This document shows, one piece after another, positions 15,464 to 22,411 of a DNA stretch of 64,000 nucleotides (within the stretch, counting starts at the first letter, position 1; every line of letters begins with the position of its first letter). Origin of the DNA: Microvirga terrae (GTDB taxonomy: Bacteria; Pseudomonadota; Alphaproteobacteria; Rhizobiales; Beijerinckiaceae); contig NZ_CP102845.1 in the NCBI RefSeq assembly GCF_013307435.2, positions 3,594,001 through 3,658,000 of the forward strand, read 5' to 3'. The notes under the pieces were generated by a model. The model saw only the letters and a program-made list of their open reading frames with translations, made no database searches and had not been told where the DNA came from. The position numbers and the translations under genes are program-made.

Positions 15464-16176
15464 TGCCGGGCACTCGCGGGGCAGGCTTCCTTCTTCTCCT
15501 GGCGGCCCTTCTGGTCGGATTGTTCGGCGATGATCCGATCGGCGAGTTCTCGGCCCTGGAAGCGGCCGGCCTGCTGGGCCTCGGCGGCCTGTCCCTGCTC
15601 ATGGCCGACTCCATTGTCGAGGGCTTTTCCCGCCACTGGACCTATGGCGTGCAGTCCGTCGCCGTCAGCGGCGGCATCCTGATCGCCCTGCTCGTCACCT
15701 ATGCGTCCCGCGGCGAACTGCAGGCCGTGATCGACCGCGCCATCGGCGACATCGCGGTCGGCCGCACCGTCGTCACGCCCGAGGGCGAGGTGGTCGCGGC
15801 ACGCCGCACCGACGGCAGCTTCGTGGTGCGCGGCGAGGTCAACGGCCACGAGACCCGCTTCGTCTTCGACACCGGCGCCAGCACGGTGGTTCTGCGCGCC
15901 GAAGATGCGGCCGCCACGGGCTTCAGGCTGGACCGCCTCGATTATTCGATTCCGGTCGCAACGGCCAACGGGGGAGCCCTCGCGGCCCCGGTCGTGATCG
16001 AGCGCCTGACGGTCGGTTCGATCACGGAGCGCAATGTTCGCGCGCTGATCGCCCGCTCGGGCGTGCTTCACGCCAACCTGCTCGGGATGACGTTCCTGGA
16101 GCGCCTGGGCTCCTACGAGGTGCGCGGCAACCGGCTGATCCTCAGGGCGCAGGCCGCACAGAACGATCCGGACTGA
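15463..16176 (+). CDS. Membrane-anchored retropepsin-like aspartic protease (TIGR02281 type)
   Basis: A 237-residue protein. The N-terminal 85 residues contain about three hydrophobic segments. The C-terminal part is a clan AA single-domain aspartic protease, with the active site FDTGAS, the downstream hydrophobic strand VVLRAEDA and LLGMTFLERLGSYEV. Such single-domain enzymes work as dimers; the catalytic part is expected to face the periplasm. It starts by stop/start overlap with the DUF1289 gene. Confidence 0.88.
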   Translation: MPGTRGAGFLLLLAALLVGLFGDDPIGEFSALEAAGLLGLGGLSLLMADSIVEGFSRHWTYGVQSVAVSGGILIALLVTYASRGELQAVIDRAIGDIAVGRTVVTPEGEVVAARRTDGSFVVRGEVNGHETRFVFDTGASTVVLRAEDAAATGFRLDRLDYSIPVATANGGALAAPVVIERLTVGSITERNVRALIARSGVLHANLLGMTFLERLGSYEVRGNRLILRAQAAQNDPD

Positions 16177-16207
16177 TCGTTCCGCCGCGACGGCGATCCG
16201 CTGGCCG

Positions 16208-17002
16208 TCACTTCCGCGTGCGCCAGGTCAATATCGACTCGTTGAAGAGCAGCGCCCGCGGGTCCCTGCGCATCGCTTGCTCATGGCAGGCCTGCGGGCC
16301 GAGACGCCCGAGCAGCTGCGGGTAGCGTCGCGCCAACTCGTCCAGATCGATGTTGTCCGCGATGCGCGGATGCGACACGCAGATCGCCCCGTCCGCCCCC
16401 CAGGCCGCCTCGAACTCCATGCCGGGCGCGTGGTCCGGCGTCTGAATGCCGAAACGGTCATAGACGTTGACCGCCGTGCCATCGCGGGTGCTCGGCCGGT
16501 CGTCGCCGCCGTAATCGGCGCGCAGCATGTGCGTGCAGGCGCGATGCAGATCGCGCAGGGGAACGGCCGGATCGCTCTGCCACGGAAAATACCCGAACAG
16601 GATGCACTTGCCTTCGGCCCCGCTGGTGCATGCGAGGGCAAAGCCGCCGGCGCCGTCCGGATAGGCGAAGGCAACGCGGTCGCCCTTGGGGTCGCGCTCG
16701 CAGAGCTCCTCGAACATCCCGGTCTCGCGGTCCTTGACCGACATCCGGAACAGCGTGGCTGGAAGGTCCCTGACCTTCCCCTCGTGGACGACGCCGTCGA
16801 TGCGGATCTCCCTGTCGCCGGCGGCCGTGCCGAGAACCAGAATCATGCCGGTGAGGGCCTGACCTCTGAAGATGCGCCCGTCGTCGAGGCTGAGAACGAG
16901 GTCGAGCCCATTGGCCTGGAAATGCCCCTCGAGGGCAGCTGCGGGCCTGACCGAAGCCGCGACGAGAGACAGCAGGAACACGAAGCGATAAAACAGACGC
17001 AT
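16208..17002 (-). CDS. ADYC-domain-like secreted protein with altered motif
   Basis: A 264-residue exported protein (signal peptide to about residue 23). The body resembles ADYC-domain proteins: LHRACTHMLRADYGGDD followed by DGTAVNVYDRFGIQ. The name-giving cysteine of A-D-Y-C is glycine here. Other cysteines (ELCERDP, ALACTSG, GKCILFGY, AICVSHP, QACHEQAM) may form disulphides. The ATG at 17002 was chosen since it starts the signal peptide; the long upstream frame passes through neighbouring small ORFs. Function unknown. Confidence 0.72.
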   Translation of the reverse strand: MRLFYRFVFLLSLVAASVRPAAALEGHFQANGLDLVLSLDDGRIFRGQALTGMILVLGTAAGDREIRIDGVVHEGKVRDLPATLFRMSVKDRETGMFEELCERDPKGDRVAFAYPDGAGGFALACTSGAEGKCILFGYFPWQSDPAVPLRDLHRACTHMLRADYGGDDRPSTRDGTAVNVYDRFGIQTPDHAPGMEFEAAWGADGAICVSHPRIADNIDLDELARRYPQLLGRLGPQACHEQAMRRDPRALLFNESILTWRTRK

Positions 17003-17055
17003 GAGCCGATGCTTCCCCCGCTTCACGCGGGAGGAGCTTTCAATCGTGGATCCGT

Positions 17056-17157
17056 TCACTTGACGAGGAGGCGGGTGCCGTCGGGCAGAATAGCGGCCCT
17101 GGGAGCGGCCGCCTGGCTGCCATCGCGGCTCGCAGTCGCGTCTGTCCGTCCGGTCAT
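17056..17157 (-). CDS. 33-residue ORF sharing the tail of the upstream NG-repeat protein
   Basis: The peptide ends AAILPDGTRLLVK, which matches the ending SVILQDGSTVAVR of the gene at 17245-17466. There is no signal peptide, and an in-frame stop lies five codons before the ATG. It is probably the remnant 3' end of a duplicated copy rather than an active gene. It lies between the NG-repeat protein and the ADYC-like gene. Confidence 0.4.
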   Translation of the reverse strand: MTGRTDATASRDGSQAAAPRAAILPDGTRLLVK

Positions 17158-17244
17158 GCTGGCGCCGGTTCATCCCGGAGAACACGCGGCGGCATGCGGG
17201 CGGGATCGACCTCCCCGCTCGCGCAAGGGAGGTTGAACACGACA

Positions 17245-17466
17245 TCAGCGAACAGCGACCGTGGAGCCGTCCTGGAGGATCACAGACGTCACGCGGCTCC
17301 CGCCGGACGGAACGCCGAGCGCGCTTCCTCGGACAGCCCTGCCGTTGATCGTCAGACCGTTGATGGTGAGCCCGTTTGTAGCGAAACCTGCCTGTGTGGC
17401 TGATGTGGCCGCGACACCGGCGATGATGGCCAAAACGGCCGCGCACGAACGAAGGGACATAATCAT
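17245..17466 (-). CDS. Small secreted protein with NG-repeat, function unknown
   Basis: A 73-residue protein with a signal peptide (about residues 1-26, cleavage after TQA). The mature part starts with a short tandem repeat, NGLTINGLTINGRAV, and ends in a beta-like VILQDGSTVAVR. GGAGG sits just upstream of the first ATG. It lies in the same orientation as the ADYC-like gene downstream, which suggests a shared transcript. NG pentapeptide-like repeats of this kind occur near ADYC proteins in other bacteria as I recall, so a partner role is an inference. Confidence 0.65.
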   Translation of the reverse strand: MIMSLRSCAAVLAIIAGVAATSATQAGFATNGLTINGLTINGRAVRGSALGVPSGGSRVTSVILQDGSTVAVR

Positions 17467-17973
17467 TCTTCCTCCAGATGGGTGACCAGGCCGTAGTGCC
17501 TGCCCAGGGAGGCAAGATAGTCGTTACTTTGTTACAGTAAAGCTCGCCATGGCTCTCGAACCTGTATTTTCGAAGTTTTCGCGGACAAACTTCAACGTCG
17601 AAATATTATCGGTTGCAGTCCTATGACTACAGGTTGCTGAAATCGGCGCGTGACATCGTGAGGACGACTCAGCACGGCGCCCGGCACGTCCGGCACCGGG
17701 GCGTCGGGCCAGATGCGCCTGAAGGCACTGCGCTCCCCGAAGCGTTCCGACTAGGGACATCGAGACGATTCCGGTGCCCCTTGCCCGGCCGCCACGCTCG
17801 ACTCAAGGCGGCGCATCACCGATCCGAGGAACCGGCGCACAAGACCACGCCAGTAGCGGCACCCTCATTATTGTGCGAACCTCGTTTCATCACGGGAGCG
17901 GCGCGACGCCCCGGTACCCTCATGCGGGCCGATCCCCAGACTTGAGCGAGCGCTGCAGACAGGTGAAGGAAGA

Positions 17974-18013
17974 CTAAGAAAAGGAGCCCCTTCGCGAACC
18001 AGAAGAGGCTCCT
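17974..18013 (-). terminator. Strong minus-strand Rho-independent terminator
   Basis: A 12-bp stem (17982-17993 with 18002-18013, one G-T pair) around an 8-base loop is followed on the minus strand by TTTTCTT. It stands 70 bases downstream of a 26-codon ORF and far from any other minus-strand gene, so it marks a short separate transcript. Confidence 0.85.
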
Positions 18014-18082
18014 CTCTCCATTTAATGAGTATTGGTGACTAGGATTTGGTTATCTGGAAAGTATAACTGCCTCCCGATCGGT

Positions 18083-18163
18083 TCAGCGCGGCAGCTGTTC
18101 CGGGTAGCGTGCGGCAGGGTAGAGAGAAGGATATTTAGAGGAAGGATAGATTTGAACGAGCAT
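18083..18163 (-). CDS. 26-residue Tyr-Pro-rich micro-ORF
   Basis: ATG at 18163 follows AAAAGGGGA by five bases, a strong ribosome site. The peptide begins MLVQIYPSSKYP and continues SLYPAARYPEQLPR, with YP repeated four times. A strong terminator lies 70 bases after its stop. It could be a small secreted or regulatory peptide, or the reading frame may be incidental in a small RNA. No homolog recalled. Confidence 0.5.
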   Translation of the reverse strand: MLVQIYPSSKYPSLYPAARYPEQLPR

Positions 18164-18548
18164 AATATTCCCCTTTTCACTGATTTATGAGAGTTTCCCA
18201 AGAGACAGTCTCTAGAGTTGCTTAACTCTCAAGAACAACAATAAATGTCATAACGTTATTGTAAAGCAGGAAATGGATTGGAATAACATTTTGCAATCCA
18301 GAGTTAACCTGGAGGCAGAACAATCAATTATCGATTGTCAGCGCGTCAAACTTCATGTTGAAGTTCGGCTCAGATCCAACCCTGGATAGGCGCAACAGCG
18401 ACGGCACGCCTTAAAGTAACGATGTTACTATTTTGATCGCCGATGCGAAAATACGATTATCTTTCAGCCATTTGGACGATTTGCCTCTAGGGAATCACCC
18501 TTGTGAGCGGCGGGCGGCAGCAGAAGTGCCGGATTCAGCCCGGGGCTT

Positions 18549-19556
18549 TTAGGCCGCGTCGGCGGGAATTTGGCACTCCGTCGCACGGGAGACATGCGCG
18601 ACCGCCTCGCGGAGCGTCGCGAGACCGGCTCCCGGCTTGACCGCCTCGGTGGCCAGATGGCGCCGGTAGGCCCGCGCTCCCGGACGTCCGGTGAAGAGCC
18701 CCAGCATATGGCGGGTGATGCTGCTCAGGCGCTCGCCCCTCTCGAGGTGCGACGCGATGTAGGGCTCGTAGGCTTCGACGGCCTCGAAGCCGTCCGCCAC
18801 CGGCGGCTCCTCGCCATGAAGCTCGCGGTCGACCCCGAGCAGGATCTCGGGCTCGTGATAGGCGACCCGGCCCAGCATGACGCCGTCCACCTGCGTCAGG
18901 TGCTGGCGGATCTCGCCCCAGGTCTTGATCCCGCCGTTGATGGCGACCGGCAGATCGGGTCGGGACGCCTTGAGGCGATAGACGCGCGGGTAGTCGAGCG
19001 GTGGGATGTCCCGGTTCTCCTTTGGCGAGAGCCCCTGGAGCCAGGCCTTGCGGGCATGGACCGTCAGCTCGTCGCAGCCGGCGGACACGACACTGGCCGC
19101 GAGACGGTCCAGGGCCTCTTCCGGATCCTGATCGTCGACGCCGATCCGGCATTTCACCGTCACCGGCAGGGACACGGCGGCCTTCATGGCGGCCACGCAC
19201 TCGCCCACCAGCTCGGGCTCCTGCATCAGACAGGCGCCGAAGCGGCCGTTCTGCACCCGGTCGGACGGGCAGCCCACATTGAGGTTGATCTCGTCATAGC
19301 CGAAATCGGCGCAGATCCCCGCGGCCTGCGCGAGCTCCTCCGGGCTGGAGCCGCCCAGCTGCACAGCCACCGGATGCTCCGAGGGATCAAAGCCCAGGAG
19401 CCGGTCCCGCGGCCCGTGAATGACAGCCCCGGTGGTGACCATCTCCGTATAGAGCCGCGTCCGCCGCGACAGGACGCGGTGGAACGCCCGGCAATGTCGG
19501 TCGGTCCAGTCCATCATGGGGGCCACGGAGATAAATTTCTGCGTCATTGTCGGCAA
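18549..19556 (-). CDS. dusA: tRNA-dihydrouridine synthase A
   Basis: A 335-residue flavoenzyme reducing uridines in the tRNA D-loop (U20/U20a). Seen: the SVAPMMDWTDRHCR start, LQ-type FMN-binding segment VAVQLGGSSPEEL, NLNVGCPSDRVQNGRFGACLM with the catalytic Cys, CRIGVDD, VHARKAW, and INGGIKTW. Length fits DusA. It is a single gene with an intergenic repeat downstream of ybaK on its upstream side. Confidence 0.95.
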   Translation of the reverse strand: MPTMTQKFISVAPMMDWTDRHCRAFHRVLSRRTRLYTEMVTTGAVIHGPRDRLLGFDPSEHPVAVQLGGSSPEELAQAAGICADFGYDEINLNVGCPSDRVQNGRFGACLMQEPELVGECVAAMKAAVSLPVTVKCRIGVDDQDPEEALDRLAASVVSAGCDELTVHARKAWLQGLSPKENRDIPPLDYPRVYRLKASRPDLPVAINGGIKTWGEIRQHLTQVDGVMLGRVAYHEPEILLGVDRELHGEEPPVADGFEAVEAYEPYIASHLERGERLSSITRHMLGLFTGRPGARAYRRHLATEAVKPGAGLATLREAVAHVSRATECQIPADAA

Positions 19557-19652
19557 AGCAATCGGTCGGGATCTCGGGGAGCGGCCCTTTCATATGGTGA
19601 TGGAGCGCTCAAGGCAAATAGCCGCGAGCCGATACCGCGACAGGGGGTTGTC

Positions 19653-19737
19653 TACCGGCCTTGTGCCGGTGATCGCGCTTGCTTGAAACGCCGCGCTTCA
19701 CCGGATCGGGATGGCCGGGACGAGCCCGGCCATGACG
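19653..19737. repeat. Paired-hairpin intergenic repeat, copy 4
   Basis: The left arm is ACCGGCCTTGTGCCGGTGAT and the right arm GGGATGGCCGGGACGAGCCC then GGCCATGACG. The spacer is TTGCTTGAAACGCCGCGCTT, matching other copies. Confidence 0.85.
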
Positions 19738-19750
19738 GCGTTGGAGACCC

Positions 19751-20221
19751 TCACACCACCCCGGCCACCTTCGCGTCGAGCACCGCCGCCGCCGCGCGGG
19801 GATCCAGCTTGACCTGCAGGCCCCTCTGGCCGCCGTTCATGAACACCTCGGCGTGGTTGAGCGCCGATTGTTCGAGCACCGTGGGCACGCGCTTCTTCTG
19901 ACCGAAGGGGCTGATGCCGCCCACATGGTAGCCCGTGATGCGCTCCGCATCCCCGGGTTTCATCATCTGGGCCGCCTTGCCGCCGAGAGCGGCCGCGAGC
20001 TTCTTCAGGTTCACTTCCTGGTCGGAGGGCAGGATCACGCAGGCCGGCCGGTTGTCCACCAGCACCATCAAGGTCTTGAGCACGCTCGCCGGGTCGGCCC
20101 CCATGGCCTCGGCCGCCTGCAGGCCGATGCGCTCCGCGTTCGGGTCGTAGTCGTAGGCGTGGACCGTGAAGGCGACTCGGGCCTGCTGCAGCGCCTGGGT
20201 CGCGCGGGTGGTCTTCGACAT
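19751..20221 (-). CDS. ybaK: Cys-tRNA(Pro)/Cys deacylase
   Basis: A 156-residue trans-editing protein that removes Cys from tRNA(Pro). The YbaK motifs are present: VLKTLMVLVDN with the conserved Lys, DQEVNLKKLA, the GYHVGGISPFGQKKR loop, and FMNGGQRGLQVKL. The ATG at 20221 gives the normal length; upstream residues in the longer frame overlap the ureE end. It lies 29 bases downstream of ureE. Confidence 0.93.
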   Translation of the reverse strand: MSKTTRATQALQQARVAFTVHAYDYDPNAERIGLQAAEAMGADPASVLKTLMVLVDNRPACVILPSDQEVNLKKLAAALGGKAAQMMKPGDAERITGYHVGGISPFGQKKRVPTVLEQSALNHAEVFMNGGQRGLQVKLDPRAAAAVLDAKVAGVV

Positions 20222-20250
20222 GGTCGTGGCGTGGGGAGCGTCAGGTGCGG

Positions 20251-20898
20251 TCAGTGATCGTGCTTGTGCCCATGATGGTGGTGATGCCCACCGCATCCGC
20301 AGCCCGGGCCGTGATCATGGTGATGCCCGTGGTCATGGTGATGATGGTCATGATCGTGCTCGTGGCCATGATCGTGATGGTCGTGGCTGTGCGCATGAGC
20401 GTGGCTGTGGCTCTCGGCATGGCTGTGGCCGTGATCATGATGGTGATGATGGCCGTGGTCGTGATCGCAGACATGGGCGCTGCGCTCCGGCCGGAAGGGG
20501 CGCTCCACCGGGGTCGCGGTGCAGCCCTGCCCGCGCACGAGCTCGGCGACCGACGGATCGTTCTCGACGTAGAGGGCGTCCGCCGTGACCTCGACCAGGC
20601 CATGGCTGCTGCCGAGATGCCAGGCGAGCCGCGTGAGACGCAAGGGATTCTCGGCCTTCACTTCCAAGAGCGGTTCGGCCGCTGCCTTCACCTGGACCAG
20701 CCGTCCGTCCTCGAGCCGCAGGGCGTCACCGTCGTTGACCGTGGTCTCCATGTCGAGGTCGAGCAGGATCTCGGTCCCGCCCTCGGCCCGCAGGCTCCCC
20801 TGGCGGCGATTGCGCGCCTCGTGGTCCAGGGCGATCGTATCGATGACGCGGTCGGCCTTCACGGCGGGCTTGCGGACGATGGTGGTGACGCGGGGCAT
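20251..20898 (-). CDS. ureE: Urease accessory protein UreE with very long His-rich tail
   Basis: A 215-residue nickel metallochaperone. Residues 1 to about 140 are UreE-like, with D-HEARNRRQGSL, then ILLDL, VNDGDALRLEDG, and LTRLAWHLGSSHG in the C-terminal part that binds metal. The last about 75 residues contain roughly 39 histidines, with two Cys in a GCGCGG turn. Urease structural and other accessory genes are not in this window. It sits downstream of guanine deaminase and the xanthine dehydrogenase genes, so it may serve urea released by purine breakdown. Confidence 0.9.
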   Translation of the reverse strand: MPRVTTIVRKPAVKADRVIDTIALDHEARNRRQGSLRAEGGTEILLDLDMETTVNDGDALRLEDGRLVQVKAAAEPLLEVKAENPLRLTRLAWHLGSSHGLVEVTADALYVENDPSVAELVRGQGCTATPVERPFRPERSAHVCDHDHGHHHHHDHGHSHAESHSHAHAHSHDHHDHGHEHDHDHHHHDHGHHHDHGPGCGCGGHHHHHGHKHDH

Positions 20899-20953
20899 GG
20901 GGCAGATCTCGATGAGTGTCGGGTGAAGCTCAGATAGGAAGCGCAGCGGGATA

Positions 20954-21439
20954 TTAATAGGCGATCTTGTCGTCCTTGTCCGCCCAGGCGTCGAACACCG
21001 CCCGCGCCTCCAGGCTCGGAAGGTGGTCCATGGGCAGGATGCGCTCGGGGATGGACTTGGGGATCTCGTCATAGATCAGGCTGTCGTCGAAGCCGATGTC
21101 GGCCGCATCCTGCCGGGTATTGGCGAAGACGATGCGGCTCACCCTGGCCCAATAGGCGGAGGCGAGGCACATGGGGCACGGCTCGCAGCTCGTATAGAGC
21201 GTGGCGCCCTCGAGCGAGTAGTCACCGATCTCCTGACACGCACGGCGGATCGCCGTGACCTCGGCATGGGCCGTCGGGTCGTTGGCGGAGGTGACCTGGT
21301 TCCAGCCCTCGGCCAGGATCTTACCGTCGCGCACGATCACGGCGCCGAACGGGCCGCCGGCTCCCCGGTCCATGTGCTCGCGGGACAATTCGATGGCGCG
21401 CGCCAGATAGCGCTGATCGTCGGTCTTCATGGTGTTCAT
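20954..21439 (-). CDS. guaD: Nucleoside/guanine deaminase (CDA fold)
   Basis: A 161-residue zinc deaminase of the cytidine-deaminase fold. Zinc and catalytic motifs: HAEV with the proton-shuttle Glu, and SCEPCPMC. Length and the IYDEIPKSIPERILPM segment favour the Bacillus GuaD type, which makes xanthine from guanine. Xanthine is the substrate of the XdhAB enzyme encoded just upstream, six bases from xdhC. A tRNA adenosine deaminase is less likely because of context. Confidence 0.85.
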   Translation of the reverse strand: MNTMKTDDQRYLARAIELSREHMDRGAGGPFGAVIVRDGKILAEGWNQVTSANDPTAHAEVTAIRRACQEIGDYSLEGATLYTSCEPCPMCLASAYWARVSRIVFANTRQDAADIGFDDSLIYDEIPKSIPERILPMDHLPSLEARAVFDAWADKDDKIAY

Positions 21440-21445
21440 GGAGGC

Positions 21446-22411
21446 TTATGTATCGTTTGAGGGCGCGGGAGGCGAGAGATTTCGCTCGGGATTCCCGCCT
21501 TCGCGGACCTGCAGCAGCTGCGCCGTCACGGAGGCGGCGATGACCGCCGGATCCTTGTCGGCGATCCCGGCCAGCCCGATGGGGCAGACCAGTGCGCGGA
21601 TCCTCTCCTCGGGCAGGTGCAGCTCCCGGAAGCGTTTCTCGAAGCGCGCCCGCTTCGTGGCGCTGCCGATGAGGCCCACATAGGGAAAGGCCCGCTTCAG
21701 GGCCGCGGCCGTAATCGCCATGTCGAGGGGATGGTCGTGGGTCATGACGAGGATCAGGGAGGCGGGATCGGCCCCGGCGATCTCCGCTTCCGGGTCGCGC
21801 AGGCGCACCGCCCGAGCGTTCGCCGGGACATGGGAGGGAAAGGCGTCCTCCCGGTCGTCGAGCCATCGGACGGCGAAGGGCAGCGGCGCGAGGGAGAGGA
21901 CGAGCGCGCGCCCCACATGGCCGGCGCCGAACAGCAGGACCGGCGTGCGAGCCACGCCGTGGGTCTCGTGCCAGCCCGTCCAGCGGTCGTCGCCCACCGC
22001 GGAGGCGAGCTCGCGCCTGACGCGCCCCTCCTCCATCCGGCACTCGACCTCGAACGGCCCGCCCCCGGCCTCGGCTTCGACCAGAGGCGCCAGATCATCG
22101 AGATCGCGCCCGTCGAAGGTCTCGATCAGGATCGCCACCCGGCCGCCGCAGCATTGGCCGAGATCAGGACCCAGCGCCTGATCGACGATCCTGGCCGGCC
22201 CCCGTCCGGCCTGAAGCATCTCGCGGGCGATATCGAGCATGCGGAATTCGAGCTGCCCGCCCCCGATGGTGCCGTGAAACGCCCCGTCGGGCCGCACCGC
22301 CATACGGGCCCCGGCCTCCCGGGGCGCGGAGCCTTTCACGTCATGCACGGAGATGAGTGCGGCGGAGCCGTGCCGCGTCACGAGATCGGTGAGCTGGCGC
22401 CAGACCCTCAC
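21446..22411 (-). CDS. xdhC: Xanthine dehydrogenase accessory protein XdhC
   Basis: A 321-residue factor that binds molybdenum cofactor and supports its sulfuration and insertion into XdhB. Seen: the N-terminal VKGSAPREAGARMAV with IGGGQLE and the CCGGRV segment, then a Rossmann-like domain LLFGAGHVGRALV and VMTHDHPLD. It begins at GTG overlapping the xdhB stop as GTGA (22408-22411), so it is translated with it. Confidence 0.93.
   Translation of the reverse strand: MRVWRQLTDLVTRHGSAALISVHDVKGSAPREAGARMAVRPDGAFHGTIGGGQLEFRMLDIAREMLQAGRGPARIVDQALGPDLGQCCGGRVAILIETFDGRDLDDLAPLVEAEAGGGPFEVECRMEEGRVRRELASAVGDDRWTGWHETHGVARTPVLLFGAGHVGRALVLSLAPLPFAVRWLDDREDAFPSHVPANARAVRLRDPEAEIAGADPASLILVMTHDHPLDMAITAAALKRAFPYVGLIGSATKRARFEKRFRELHLPEERIRALVCPIGLAGIADKDPAVIAASVTAQLLQVREGGNPERNLSPPAPSNDT

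Larger units (their letters stand above)
17520..18548. other. AT-richer 1-kb intergenic region
   Basis: No long conserved gene is visible. It holds a terminator (17974-18013) and a 26-codon ORF with a good ribosome site (18083-18163). A direct repeat of GTTAC lies near 17523, and a 7-bp inverted repeat, AACTTCA-TGT-TGAAGTT, at 18350-18366. The stretch from about 18010 to 18500 is clearly lower in GC than its surroundings. Confidence 0.6.

Noticed and set aside
17524..17760. A 78-codon minus-strand ORF upstream of the NG-repeat gene
   Set aside because: No ribosome site, mixed composition without hydrophobic or domain pattern, and it spans the probable promoter region of the NG-repeat gene.
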